A stretch of 64,000 bases of DNA from contig NZ_CP136651.1 of assembly GCF_036784765.1 (NCBI RefSeq), positions 2,046,001 to 2,110,000 on the forward strand, written 5' to 3'. Shown here in pieces: positions 17,870 through 26,962 of the stretch; the first letter of the stretch is position 1, and each line of letters opens with the position of its first letter. Below the pieces are notes generated by a model. It saw only the letters and a list, made by a program, of their open reading frames with translations, was not told the DNA's origin and ran no database searches. The stretch is from Novosphingobium sp. ZN18A2 (GTDB lineage Bacteria > Pseudomonadota > Alphaproteobacteria > Sphingomonadales > Sphingomonadaceae). The position numbers were made by a program, and so were the translations under genes.

Positions 17870-19045
17870 TCAGGCTGCGGCCCGCTGCGGGTCTTCACCC
17901 TCGAACCATTCGATCAGCATCGTCAGCGTGTGGCGCAGCATCTGCTCCTGTTCATCCACCCGCGCTTCGAGAGAGGCGATGCGCCGGGCGGCCTCGCCCA
18001 GGGCTTCCAGGATCTCGTCGTCGTCCGGGCGGTCCGCCGCGTTGGCCGTGCCCTTCATCTCGGCAAGCTCGATCACCGCCTGCTGCAACTCGCTGATCTG
18101 CTCGTCCCGGCTGGCAAGTGCCTCCTCGATCGCGGCGCGGCCGGCTTCGACCGTTTGCACCGGTGCGCCATCCGCGACATCCATTTCGGCCAGGACCCGC
18201 GCCGCCTCCGGTTCTTCAGGCGCCGTCGGCGCATCGGCCGACATGTCCGCTAGGACGGCCGCCAGCATTTCACGGTCAAGGTGCGCGCTGTTCTCAATCT
18301 CGCCCATCAGCAGAAGACGGTTCACGATCTGGTTGATCCGGCGTGGAATTCCGGCGCTGGCGTCGGACAGGTCATCGAACAGCGCCCGGTCGAACGAAGG
18401 CCGCTCCCCGTCCCAGCCCACACAGCGCAGGCGGTGCTCCACATAGGCGCCCACCTCGGCCGCATCCATGCCGGTAAGGTGATGGTTCGCGATCACGCGC
18501 TGGCGCAACTGCTCAAGGTCGGGACTGGTGCGCAGGTGCTCGCGAAATTCGGGCTGGCCCAGCAAGAGCAATTGCAGCAGCGGATGCGCGCCAAGCTGGA
18601 AGTTCGAAAGCATCCGCAGCTCTTCCAGCGCACCGAACGAAAGGTTCTGCGCTTCGTCCACAACCAGCAGGCAGCGCCGCCCGGCACGCGCTTCTTCCTG
18701 CAGGAAGGCTTCGATTGTCGCCAGCGCCGCCGCCTTGTCATGCCCGGCAACGTCAAGCCCGAAGGCATGGGCGGCAACGTGGATCAGTTCTTCGCCGTCC
18801 AGCGCGCTCGTCACGATCCGGGCGATGGTCAGCCGCTGCCGGTCCACCGTTGCCATCAGGTGCGCGGCGAGCGTGGACTTGCCCGCGCCGACCTCGCCGG
18901 TGATGACGATGAAGCCCTCGCCCTGCGCAAGGCCATATCCCAGGTAGGACAAGGCCTTCCTGTGCGTGTTGCTTTCGAAATAGAACTCCGGGTCCGGCGT
19001 CAGCTGGAACGGGCGTCCTGAAAAGCCATAGAAGTCGTCGTACAT
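17870..19045 (-). CDS. XrtA-associated AAA ATPase (ExeA-like)
   Basis: 391 residues. The N-terminus MYDDFYGFSGRPFQLTPDP and Walker A GEVGAGKST (near 51), Walker B LLVVDEAQN and sensor LLLLGQPEF are typical of the ExeA/GspA-like AAA family found in XrtA loci (TIGR03015 type). The last 120 residues are acidic and coiled-coil-like, ending WFEGEDPQRAAA. The ATG at 19045 is chosen because the family begins at MYDDFYG. The cellular role is not established; it may power assembly or secretion. Confidence 0.9.
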   Translation of the reverse strand: MYDDFYGFSGRPFQLTPDPEFYFESNTHRKALSYLGYGLAQGEGFIVITGEVGAGKSTLAAHLMATVDRQRLTIARIVTSALDGEELIHVAAHAFGLDVAGHDKAAALATIEAFLQEEARAGRRCLLVVDEAQNLSFGALEELRMLSNFQLGAHPLLQLLLLGQPEFREHLRTSPDLEQLRQRVIANHHLTGMDAAEVGAYVEHRLRCVGWDGERPSFDRALFDDLSDASAGIPRRINQIVNRLLLMGEIENSAHLDREMLAAVLADMSADAPTAPEEPEAARVLAEMDVADGAPVQTVEAGRAAIEEALASRDEQISELQQAVIELAEMKGTANAADRPDDDEILEALGEAARRIASLEARVDEQEQMLRHTLTMLIEWFEGEDPQRAAA

Positions 19046-19061
19046 CGAATGCGCTCCAGGC

Positions 19062-20777
19062 CTAGAAGTTGTACCGCAGGCCAAGCAGGGCCGAACCATA
19101 GAGCTCGTCCTGCACAACCCTGCGGTCCACGCCGTCCACGCCCACCGCCGCTGTCGCGATGAGCCTGTCGGTCAGGTTGCGGAAATAGGATGCGTTGGCG
19201 CCGACAACGGTCGCGTCGCCCAGCGAGGATTGCCCGCTTTTGAACCAGTTCGCATAAAGCGAGGTCGAAAAGCTCGATACGCGGTCGATCGGCCCGCTCA
19301 GCCCCGCGTTGACATACCAGCTTTCGTCCACGGTGCCGTTCGCTACCGCCAGTACGGTGCCCGGCGCGGCAATGTATTTGCGGTGATTGTAGCCCACGCC
19401 GATGCCCACGCGCATCCGGCCGACACGGTGGCCATAGGTCGCGCTGACGCCGCGCGCGCGGAATACCGATCCCGCAAGAGACGAAAGCGCACCGTTCACG
19501 CAGGAACCGCCGGTGGAACCGATGGCGCAGCCGTCGATATTCCCGTTGAACGGATCGCGCGAAACCTCGAAGTCGGTCGGCAGGGCGCGAATGGCGTTGC
19601 CAACCTGGCCGCCGAAGCCCGAAATCCCGTCATATACCGCCACGTTCAGCGAACTGCGGCTGTCGGGAATATAGCTGAGGCTGCCCCAATAGGTGGTCGT
19701 GCCATAACGGCGGCCGACATAGGCCTGCAGCGCCGTGCGGCGGCTTGGCCGCCAGACCACGCCCGCATCCCAGATCAGGCCGCTGGTGTCATAGGCGATC
19801 ACACGGGGCGCGGACCCATCGGTAACATAGCGCCCGTCCGCCCCGATCACAGGATTGCCGTTCGCATCGCGCACCGCATCGCGGGACGATACCTGCACGT
19901 CTTCGTAACCGATCCCCGCAACGACGGCGAAATCGTAGGTAAGCGGAACGGTCATGTCGGCGCGCGCGTGGAAATCCGTAACCCTTTGGTCGAGGTTCGA
20001 GATATCCTCGCGATTATATCCGGCGGTACCCGTCAGTCCCACCGGAAGCACCGTGCCCGGCCGGACGCCAGCGGAGAGCTGCGCGCTCTGCGTAACCGAG
20101 TGGTCGAAGATGTCGACCGGCGCCTGCCCTTGGGCGACCTGCACGTGGGGAGAGCCGACCTTGGTATAGCCCGCCATGTACGATCCGTTGATCGCCACGT
20201 CTCCGGCGTGCGTCGTCAGCGATGGCCCGGCATAGGCCGACCACACCTGACTTACCGCGTCATTCACCGCGACAGGGTTCAGCGTGCCCGCACCCGACGC
20301 CTCAACCCGCGTGCGCGCGGCCATGCCGCCCGCCTCGATCGAGAGCGTGCGCGGGACCACATCGTGCCGGACGCGGGCAAGGCCCGATACGGTATCGCTG
20401 TCGGCCAGGTTGCCGCTTTCGCCAAACCGGCGTTCATAGCGCACCGAAACCGCGCCTTCGGTGTTGCGGCCGGAAATCGACGCATCGGCCCCCGCCGCAA
20501 CACTCGTGTAGGTCAGAACGTCACCGCCATGCTTCAGGTCGGTGGTAAGGTTCTGCGTCACCTCAAGATAGGGCGTGACCGTGGTCCGCGCGCCCGATGC
20601 GCCGATGGCCCCACCGTGCCCCGCCTCGCGCGCCGTGCGCTCCGCCCCGGCAGAAGAAGAGGCTCCGCCGCCAAGGTCGTATTCAAGTTGCTGCGCAAAA
20701 GCCGAAAGCGGCGCCAGGACGGCAAGCGCGGCCCCGGCCAGCACCGCGTGGCGCGCCAGAGATGCGATGGTCCTCAT
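19062..20777 (-). CDS. Outer-membrane beta-barrel protein, PEP-CTERM/XrtA-associated
   Basis: 571 residues with a clear Sec signal (MRTIASLARHAVLAG to SAFA-QQ) and repeating amphipathic strands with alternating hydrophobic residues, ending in LLGLRYNF with a C-terminal Phe, the BAM recognition feature. This matches the TIGR03016-type barrel found beside the XrtA kinase and ATPase, a candidate outer-membrane porin for the polysaccharide. Its ATG overlaps the kinase stop (ATGA at 20774-20777); the much longer in-frame frame upstream is the antisense-phase shadow of the kinase gene. Confidence 0.88.
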   Translation of the reverse strand: MRTIASLARHAVLAGAALAVLAPLSAFAQQLEYDLGGGASSSAGAERTAREAGHGGAIGASGARTTVTPYLEVTQNLTTDLKHGGDVLTYTSVAAGADASISGRNTEGAVSVRYERRFGESGNLADSDTVSGLARVRHDVVPRTLSIEAGGMAARTRVEASGAGTLNPVAVNDAVSQVWSAYAGPSLTTHAGDVAINGSYMAGYTKVGSPHVQVAQGQAPVDIFDHSVTQSAQLSAGVRPGTVLPVGLTGTAGYNREDISNLDQRVTDFHARADMTVPLTYDFAVVAGIGYEDVQVSSRDAVRDANGNPVIGADGRYVTDGSAPRVIAYDTSGLIWDAGVVWRPSRRTALQAYVGRRYGTTTYWGSLSYIPDSRSSLNVAVYDGISGFGGQVGNAIRALPTDFEVSRDPFNGNIDGCAIGSTGGSCVNGALSSLAGSVFRARGVSATYGHRVGRMRVGIGVGYNHRKYIAAPGTVLAVANGTVDESWYVNAGLSGPIDRVSSFSTSLYANWFKSGQSSLGDATVVGANASYFRNLTDRLIATAAVGVDGVDRRVVQDELYGSALLGLRYNF

Positions 20778-21769
20778 TCCTTGTATCCGTAATACGAACC
20801 GAAGCGCCGCCCGGTGGGCGAGAACTTGGTGCAATTGAGAAGAAGCTTGATGTCCTCGCAGCCCGACAGGATGCCGAGCGCATCGCGCAGCGCGGCCTCT
20901 CCGGTGCGGTCGGCCCGCACCACCATCACCGCCTGGCCCACGTGCATGGCAAGTTCCGACGCGGGGGACGCGGCCAGCGCGGGCGGCGAATCGAAGATCA
21001 TGATGCGGTTGGGCGCCTGCGCGCTTAACCGGTCGAGCACGATTTCTGTGCGCGAGGACGCAAGGAATTCCGTGTCCGAACCGGTCGAATTGCCTGCGGG
21101 CAGAACCCAGAGGCCCGGAATATCGGTGCCCAGTATGCAATCCTCTACCGCGATGCAGGGATCGGCCAGCGCATCCATGAAGCCCGGACCGCCGGGCAGG
21201 CCCAGCGTGGACAGAACCGATGGCTTGGCGAAATCGGCATCCACCAGCAGGACTTGCGTGTCCTTTTCCGCCGCCATCGAGAGGGCGAGGTTTACCGAAC
21301 AGAACGTCTTGCCCTCTCCCGCATGGGCGGAGCAGACAAGGATGCGTTCGCCGCGGTCCGGGCCGATCCCGGCGCGCGATTCCGCCGCCGCCAGAAGCAG
21401 TTGGCGCTTCACGATGCGGAACTCTTCCAGCACGCCCGTTACCTGGCCTTCGGGCTCTATCAGGCATTGTTCGCGCAAGTGCAGCCGGTCGACCGGGTGG
21501 TAGGGGCCGGAAAACGGCCGCAAGGGCGGATCGAACGTTTTTTCGTCGGCGGCGGTCACGTCTGCCGGGACGGTCGGCACGTCCCCGACTTGCGCTTGCG
21601 TCGGTGCAGGTTGCGCCGGTTCGGCAGGTGCCGGGCTTGCGGGCGCGCGGCGCTGCAATTCGGGCGGCAGGTGCGGGCGCTGGATCGCCGAAAGGTCTAT
21701 CCCTTTCGATGCGCGTTCGATCAGGGAAGCGCGTTCGCCGGGCAGCGGGATTCTGGAGTGTTCGGTCAT
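20774..21769 (-). CDS. CpsD/CapB-type tyrosine kinase, XrtA-associated
   Basis: 331-residue BY-kinase catalytic partner. A Pro/Ala-rich N-terminal segment of about 100 residues precedes a P-loop AHAGEGKT (148-155), the Walker A' LLVDADF (near 176) and IFDSPPALAAS. The C-terminus contains only a short Tyr cluster (GSYYGYKE). With the chain-length protein it would form the Wzc-like complex that sets polymer length and export. ATG at 21769 with a purine-rich GAGGGGGCGAGGCG leader is preferred over an upstream TTG at 21790. Confidence 0.87.
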   Translation of the reverse strand: MTEHSRIPLPGERASLIERASKGIDLSAIQRPHLPPELQRRAPASPAPAEPAQPAPTQAQVGDVPTVPADVTAADEKTFDPPLRPFSGPYHPVDRLHLREQCLIEPEGQVTGVLEEFRIVKRQLLLAAAESRAGIGPDRGERILVCSAHAGEGKTFCSVNLALSMAAEKDTQVLLVDADFAKPSVLSTLGLPGGPGFMDALADPCIAVEDCILGTDIPGLWVLPAGNSTGSDTEFLASSRTEIVLDRLSAQAPNRIMIFDSPPALAASPASELAMHVGQAVMVVRADRTGEAALRDALGILSGCEDIKLLLNCTKFSPTGRRFGSYYGYKE

Positions 21770-21782
21770 TCGCCTCGCCCCC

Positions 21783-23306
21783 TCACGCAACCATGCCGCG
21801 TTTCATGAATTCAAGCGCGAGCAGCAGGACGAAAACGCCCGCCAGCCCCGCGGTGCCCCCGGCAAACCACTTGAGGTGCTTCACCCGCTGCGCGCGCGCC
21901 GCGCGGGTCAGCGATTCCGAAACCTGGCCGAGCACCTGCAACCCCGTCGCGCGCTCAAGCTGCCCGGTGGTCGCGAAGGTCGACCGCGCCTGCCCCAGGG
22001 CAAAGGCCGCGCCGCCGCCCGCGCCAAGGCCGATCACCAGCACCAGAGCCAGCAGAAGCGGGCGGTCCGGCGCAACAGGCGTGCGCGGGGTGGTGGGCGG
22101 ATCGATCACGTCGAACTTCACCGCATCGCGCTCGTTCTCCACCTGCCCGCGCAAGCGCAACGCTTCCCGGTCGCGAAGCAGCTTGTCGTACTGGTCTTTC
22201 AGAACCGAATAGTCGCGGTTGATGCGCGCGGCCTCTGCCGCAACGGCGGGTTCGGAATATTGCTTGGCTTCCATCGACGCGATGTCCTGCTGGAGCGTCT
22301 GCTTGCGCGCCGAAAGCGCCGCCACGCTGGCTTCGCGGTCCGCCTTGATCGATTGCAGCGAGGTATAGGCCGGGTTCGGCGTGCCGTAGGTCCGGTTGCC
22401 TTCCGCGGCGACCTGCTTCTTCAGGCTTCCGATCTGGGCCTTGAGCGCGACGACATCGGGGTGATCGTCCGTCAGACCGCGCGCCTTGTCGGCAAGAAGT
22501 TGCGACTGGGCCTGCGCCAGCGCCCCGGCAGGGCCGCCCTGCGCGCCCGGCGTTACGATGGTTTGCGGTGTTCCGGCGATCTGCCCGTTGATCGAGGCGA
22601 GCGCGCTTTGCGCCGCGACAAGGTTCGCTTCCACTTCGGTAAGCTGCGACCGCGAGGTTTCGAGCCGGGCCGAAAGGCTGCCGGTGCCGGGAAGAAGGTC
22701 CGAATTCTTGGCTTCAAAGGCTTCGCGCTTCTGTTCGGCCGCCTCCAGGTCTTTCTGACGGTCCGCCAGCTGCTGGTCCATGAACGAAAGCGTGCTGTTC
22801 ATCTCGCCGCGCCCGCCCGACAGGTTCTCCTCGCGGAAGATGTCGATCATCTTCTGGACGATGTCCTGCGCCAGCTTTGCGTTCTGCACATCGCCGAACT
22901 GGCCGTATCCGGCGGTCGCGGTGATTTCGAACAGGTTGTCCTGCTGGCTGACCACCTTGATCTGCTTGGCCAGGCCCTGGACCGCGGATTCCATCTGCTT
23001 GTCATTGGTGATCGTATCGCCAAGGCGCGTGCCCCGGATCACCTTTTCAAGGTTGACCGAACTCGTCAGCGTCTGGCGCACACGATCGATATCGCGGCGG
23101 CGGTCCCCTTGCGAAATGCCGATCTGGTCCGCCAGCACGTTGTCGATCTGGACGAAGATGCGCGCTTTCGATTCATAGCTGTTGGGAACCAGCGCCACTG
23201 CCGCCCAGCCCAGCAGGCAGACGATCCAGGCAATCGCCAGCGCAAGCCAGCGTCGTTGCCAGATCCCGTGCAGCGCGATGCGCACTTCCTCATAGATGCC
23301 GTTCAT
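21783..23306 (-). CDS. GumC/Wzz-type polysaccharide chain-length determinant, XrtA-associated
   Basis: 507-residue polysaccharide co-polymerase. One membrane helix lies at 20-40, then a Wzz domain, a long periplasmic coiled coil (about 160-400) and two C-terminal helices around 418-440 and 480-500. Typical sequences include NSYESKARIFVQ near the N-terminus and DPPTTPRTPVAPDRP before the second helix. It pairs with the adjacent kinase, which carries the cytoplasmic ATPase part that is fused in enteric Wzc. It follows the export lipoprotein gene after 28 bases. Confidence 0.91.
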   Translation of the reverse strand: MNGIYEEVRIALHGIWQRRWLALAIAWIVCLLGWAAVALVPNSYESKARIFVQIDNVLADQIGISQGDRRRDIDRVRQTLTSSVNLEKVIRGTRLGDTITNDKQMESAVQGLAKQIKVVSQQDNLFEITATAGYGQFGDVQNAKLAQDIVQKMIDIFREENLSGGRGEMNSTLSFMDQQLADRQKDLEAAEQKREAFEAKNSDLLPGTGSLSARLETSRSQLTEVEANLVAAQSALASINGQIAGTPQTIVTPGAQGGPAGALAQAQSQLLADKARGLTDDHPDVVALKAQIGSLKKQVAAEGNRTYGTPNPAYTSLQSIKADREASVAALSARKQTLQQDIASMEAKQYSEPAVAAEAARINRDYSVLKDQYDKLLRDREALRLRGQVENERDAVKFDVIDPPTTPRTPVAPDRPLLLALVLVIGLGAGGGAAFALGQARSTFATTGQLERATGLQVLGQVSESLTRAARAQRVKHLKWFAGGTAGLAGVFVLLLALEFMKRGMVA

Positions 23307-23334
23307 CGGTCGTATCGTCCCTGCGCCGGCCCGA

Positions 23335-23982
23335 TCAGAACATGCTTTCGGGGATGATGATCACGTCGCCCGGCTGAAGCAGCACGTTCGCCTTGCTGTC
23401 GCCCTTGCGCAGCAGGTCCGAGATGCGGACGTTGTATTCCTTCTGTTTTCCGGTCGTCTTGTCGAAGCGGATCAGCCGCGCCTTGTTGCCCGCCGCGTAT
23501 TCCGACAGCCCGCCCACCGCGATCATCGCGTCGAGCAGCGTCATGTTGGCGCGGTAGGGGATCGACGCGGGCTTTTCCGTCGCGCCAACGATGCGAACCT
23601 GCTGGCTGAACGTGCCCGCGAACTTGTCGACAATGACGGAAACGATCGGCTGTTCGATATACTGCGAAAGCTGAAGCTTGATGTCTTCGGCCAGCATGGA
23701 CGGCGTCTTGCCCACGGCGGGCATGTCCGTGATCAGCGGCGTGGTGATCCGCCCGTCGGGCCGGACCTGCACCTTCGCGCCCAGTTCGGGGTTGCGCCAC
23801 ACGAAGATCGTCAACTCGTCAAGCGGGCCGATCCTGTATTCCTCGCCCGGCTGTTCCTGCATCGAAACGAAGGAAGCCGGAGGCAATTCCGGGGCCGACC
23901 CCATCCCGGCACATCCCGAAAGTGCAAGGCTCAACGTGGCCGTTCCGGCAAGCAGTTTCGGGAATCGCGCGTTCATCGCCAT
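23335..23982 (-). CDS. XrtA-type polysaccharide export lipoprotein (Wza family)
   Basis: 215 residues. A signal peptide ending in a lipobox LALSGC (Cys at 24) is followed by the poly_export domain (EEYRIGPLDELTIFVWRNPEL) and one SLBB domain (FSQQVRIVGATEKPASIPYR...LLDAMIAVGG), ending DVIIIPESMF. It should be the outer-membrane/periplasmic export channel component. The ATG at 23982 follows AAAGGACGTAAA. It is the first gene of a ten-gene minus-strand run reaching 11203. Confidence 0.93.
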   Translation of the reverse strand: MAMNARFPKLLAGTATLSLALSGCAGMGSAPELPPASFVSMQEQPGEEYRIGPLDELTIFVWRNPELGAKVQVRPDGRITTPLITDMPAVGKTPSMLAEDIKLQLSQYIEQPIVSVIVDKFAGTFSQQVRIVGATEKPASIPYRANMTLLDAMIAVGGLSEYAAGNKARLIRFDKTTGKQKEYNVRISDLLRKGDSKANVLLQPGDVIIIPESMF

Positions 23983-24084
23983 TTTACGTCCTTTGTCGCG
24001 TTGGCGCCCCTCCGCCGGCCGGCCGGAAATGCGGGACACCACCATTGGGCCCGGCTATCGCGAAAAAGGGTGAAGATACCGTTA

Positions 24085-24116
24085 GCCTTGTTGCGCAACC
24101 GATTGCGCAACAAGGC
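24085..24116. terminator. Perfect 14-bp inverted repeat between two XrtA transcription units
   Basis: GCCTTGTTGCGCAA (24085-24098) and TTGCGCAACAAGGC (24103-24116) are perfect complements with a 4-base CCGA loop. It lies after the stop of the decarboxylase gene and upstream of the export operon on the minus strand. It has no T-run, so it may be an intrinsic-terminator-like or attenuating hairpin, or a protein-binding palindrome (TTGCGCAA core). Confidence 0.6.
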
Positions 24117-24165
24117 CGTTTGCGCGCTTGTCCCGCATCGGGACGGCGCGCGCGCAAGGTATTAA

Positions 24166-25392
24166 TCAGACAAGGATTTCAGCTGCAGGCCCTTGGCCAA
24201 GGAACATGGCCGGACTGGCGCTGGCGCCATAGGCCCCGGCGCAGAACACCGCCACCAGATCTCCCACCTCGGCACGCGGGAAACCGGCCTTGTCGGCCAG
24301 CCGGTCAAGCGGGGTGCAAAGGCACCCAACGACATTGGCCTCTTCCTCTACCGGCGCATCGAAGCGCGTGGCGATGGCGACCGGATAATTGCGGCGCACG
24401 ACGGTGCCGAAATTGCCGCTGGCGGCAAGCTGGTGATGCAATCCGCCATCGGTGACGAGATAGGTTTCGCCGTGGCTCACCTTGCGGTCCACGATGCGGC
24501 AAAGATAGACGCCCGCCTCTCCGGCGATATAGCGGCCCAGCTCTATGCAGAATTGCGTTTCCCGCAATATTTCAGGAAGATCGGCCAGCTTTCTTGAAAG
24601 CGCATCACCGACCGCCGCGATATCCAGTGGCTCGTCGCCGGGGAAATACGGGATGCCGAATCCGCCACCCAGGTTGCAATGCGGCAGAGGGGCGCCGCTC
24701 GCCACGGCAAGGTCTGCGGCAAGCGTCAGCGTCTGGGCCTGCGTATCGATGATCGCTTCGGCCGAAAGCGCCTGGCTTCCCGCGAATATATGGAACCCCC
24801 GCCATTCGGCGCCGGATGCGATGATATCGCGGGCGAGCGCCGGCACGCGTTCCGCATCGATGCCGAACGGCTTGGCCCCGCCGCCCATCTTCATGCCCGA
24901 TCCCTTCAGATCGAACGAGGGGTTAACCCTGATCGCAAGGCGCGGCGCGATACCCAGACGCTCACCAATCGCCAGCGCGCGCGCCGCCTCTCCTTCGGAT
25001 TCAAGGTTCAGCGTAACCCCGCGCGAAATCGCGGCCTCAAGTTCCGCGTCGCGCTTTCCCGGCCCGGCAAAGCTGATACGCCGCGGATCGATACCCGCCG
25101 CGCCCGCCATCTCCAGTTCTCCGCCCGATGCGATATCAAAGCCGTCGACAAGCGGCGCAAGGTGTTCCAGCACCGGCCCGAACGGGTTCGCCTTTACCGC
25201 ATAATGCAGGGCAAGCCGTTCGGGCATGGCGGCGCGAAGCTGTGCGATGCGGTGCGTAAGCAGGTTGCGCGAATAGATGAACAGCGGCGTTCGCCCCGCT
25301 ATTTCAACCAGTTCGGATGCTTTCTTGCCGCCGATTGCCAATTCGCCGTCAAGCGCGGCGTACCCTGCGGGAATGGGGCCAATCGGCTTCAT
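24166..25392 (-). CDS. PLP-dependent decarboxylase, exosortase A-associated
   Basis: 408-residue fold-type III decarboxylase related to diaminopimelate and ornithine decarboxylases. The PLP lysine is in ALHYAVKAN; GGGFGIPYFPGDEP binds the phosphate; ELGRYIAGEAG and VFCAGAYGASASP supply the substrate side and partner active site. The XrtA branch (TIGR03099 type) has no proven substrate. ATG at 25392 overlaps the ligase stop (ATGA), so the two are translated together. It may produce an amine that the neighbouring ligase and acyltransferase attach to something. Confidence 0.9.
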   Translation of the reverse strand: MKPIGPIPAGYAALDGELAIGGKKASELVEIAGRTPLFIYSRNLLTHRIAQLRAAMPERLALHYAVKANPFGPVLEHLAPLVDGFDIASGGELEMAGAAGIDPRRISFAGPGKRDAELEAAISRGVTLNLESEGEAARALAIGERLGIAPRLAIRVNPSFDLKGSGMKMGGGAKPFGIDAERVPALARDIIASGAEWRGFHIFAGSQALSAEAIIDTQAQTLTLAADLAVASGAPLPHCNLGGGFGIPYFPGDEPLDIAAVGDALSRKLADLPEILRETQFCIELGRYIAGEAGVYLCRIVDRKVSHGETYLVTDGGLHHQLAASGNFGTVVRRNYPVAIATRFDAPVEEEANVVGCLCTPLDRLADKAGFPRAEVGDLVAVFCAGAYGASASPAMFLGQGPAAEILV

Positions 25393-26924
25393 GCGTTCAC
25401 CTGTTCGCGCAGTTGCGCGGCAAGCGCCACGCGATCGATCTTGCCATTGGGGCCGATCGGCATCGCCTGCCGCCAATGGACCATCCGGGGCACCATGAAG
25501 TTGGGGAGCATCCTGGTAAGCGCGGGAACCAGCCCGGCTTCGGCTTTCGCGGGATCGCCCGATGCCCGCGCCACAAGGTGGATCGCCTGCCCCAGCGCCG
25601 GATCGGCAACGCCGATTGCCACGGCTTCTGCAACCAATCCGGTCGCGACGGCGGCATCCTCCACCTCCTGCGGGCTGACGCGGTTGCCCGATGTCTTGAT
25701 CATCGCGTCACGCCGGCCCACGAAATAAAGCAGGCCGTCGCCATCGCGGCGAACCCTGTCGCCCGACCACACGGCCAGACCGCCATGGCGCGACCAGGGG
25801 GGCGCGGGCCTGAACCGTTCGGCGGTCCGCTCTGCATCCTGCCAGTATCCCTGCGCGACCAGTGGGCCGGCATGGACAAGTTCCCCCTCCTCACCCGGCG
25901 CGGCCTCTTTCCCGCTGTCCGCAACCACCATGATTTCCGCAAAGGGTATGGCCTTGCCGATGGACGTGGGATGCGTGTCGACCAGCGAGGGATCGAGATA
26001 GGTTGACCGGAACGCCTCTGTCAGGCCGTACATCGGATAAAGATCCGCCGCCGGAAACAACGTGCGCAGTGCGCGGACCAGATCCGGCGTCAGCGCCCCC
26101 CCGCTGTTCGTCAGCCGCCGCAACGACCCGGCGGCGTCCTGCGGCCAGTCCTGCTCGACCAGTTGCACCCAAAGCGGCGGAACGGCGGCCAGCGTTGTGA
26201 TCGCGTGTTTCGCCACCGCCTTCACCACGTCACGCGGCATCAGGTAATCGAGCGGGACGACCGCGCCGCCCGCATACCACGTCGAAAGAAGCTGGTTCTG
26301 CCCGTAGTCGAAAGCGAAAGGCAGCACCGCCAGCGTCCTGTCATGCGGCCCCACACCCAGATAGCCCGCGACGCTTGCCGCGCCCAGCCACAGGTTCGCG
26401 TTGCTGAGCATCACGCCCTTGGGCCGCCCGGTGGAACCGCTGGTATAAAGGATCGCGGCAAGCCGGTCGGCGGTCTCACCCGAAGGTGGCAGGATTTCGG
26501 TTGCCGCGTCGACGGCATTGCGCGCCTCGCCTTCCTCCACAACGATTGCCTGTGCGGCGTCCCCCGCTTCAAGCGTTGCAAGCCGTGCCTTGTTGGAAAC
26601 CAGCATCGCCGCGCCGCAATCACCAATGATATGCGCGACTTGCGCGCGTTTCAGCAAGGGATTTACCGGCACGTGGACCAGTCCCGCCCGCACGGCGGCC
26701 AGCGGCATCAGGCAGGCGATCTCCGTCTTGGGCAGCCAGGTCGCGATCCGGGCGCCGGGATCGGGCACTTGCGCGCACAGCCACGCCGCCAGCGCGCCTA
26801 TACGCCGGTTTAACTCCTTGTAGCTTAACACCCTGTCGCGCAGGACCAATGCGTCCGCATCGGGATCGCCGCGCAAGGCAAGGTGATCAAGCGGAAGCAC
26901 TGTCGGTTCGGGGTCGGCGGACAA
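25389..26924 (-). CDS. AMP-forming acyl-CoA ligase, exosortase A-associated
   Basis: 511-residue ANL-superfamily adenylating enzyme. Motif A3 is ILYTSGSTGRPKGV, A5 is MYGLTEAF, A7 GDRVRRDGDG, A8 VGRRDAMIKTSGNRVSPQEVE and A10 GKIDR, so both half-reactions look intact. It would activate a carboxylic acid as adenylate and load it onto CoA or onto the acyl carrier protein encoded across the divide. The start appears to be TTG (SADPEP...); no in-frame ATG or GTG lies nearby, and the divergent gene starts only 38 bases away. Confidence 0.88.
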   Translation of the reverse strand: MSADPEPTVLPLDHLALRGDPDADALVLRDRVLSYKELNRRIGALAAWLCAQVPDPGARIATWLPKTEIACLMPLAAVRAGLVHVPVNPLLKRAQVAHIIGDCGAAMLVSNKARLATLEAGDAAQAIVVEEGEARNAVDAATEILPPSGETADRLAAILYTSGSTGRPKGVMLSNANLWLGAASVAGYLGVGPHDRTLAVLPFAFDYGQNQLLSTWYAGGAVVPLDYLMPRDVVKAVAKHAITTLAAVPPLWVQLVEQDWPQDAAGSLRRLTNSGGALTPDLVRALRTLFPAADLYPMYGLTEAFRSTYLDPSLVDTHPTSIGKAIPFAEIMVVADSGKEAAPGEEGELVHAGPLVAQGYWQDAERTAERFRPAPPWSRHGGLAVWSGDRVRRDGDGLLYFVGRRDAMIKTSGNRVSPQEVEDAAVATGLVAEAVAIGVADPALGQAIHLVARASGDPAKAEAGLVPALTRMLPNFMVPRMVHWRQAMPIGPNGKIDRVALAAQLREQVNA

Positions 26925-26962
26925 GGCGGCTCTCGAATGGTGAAGCGAAGGGGTAAACGGGT

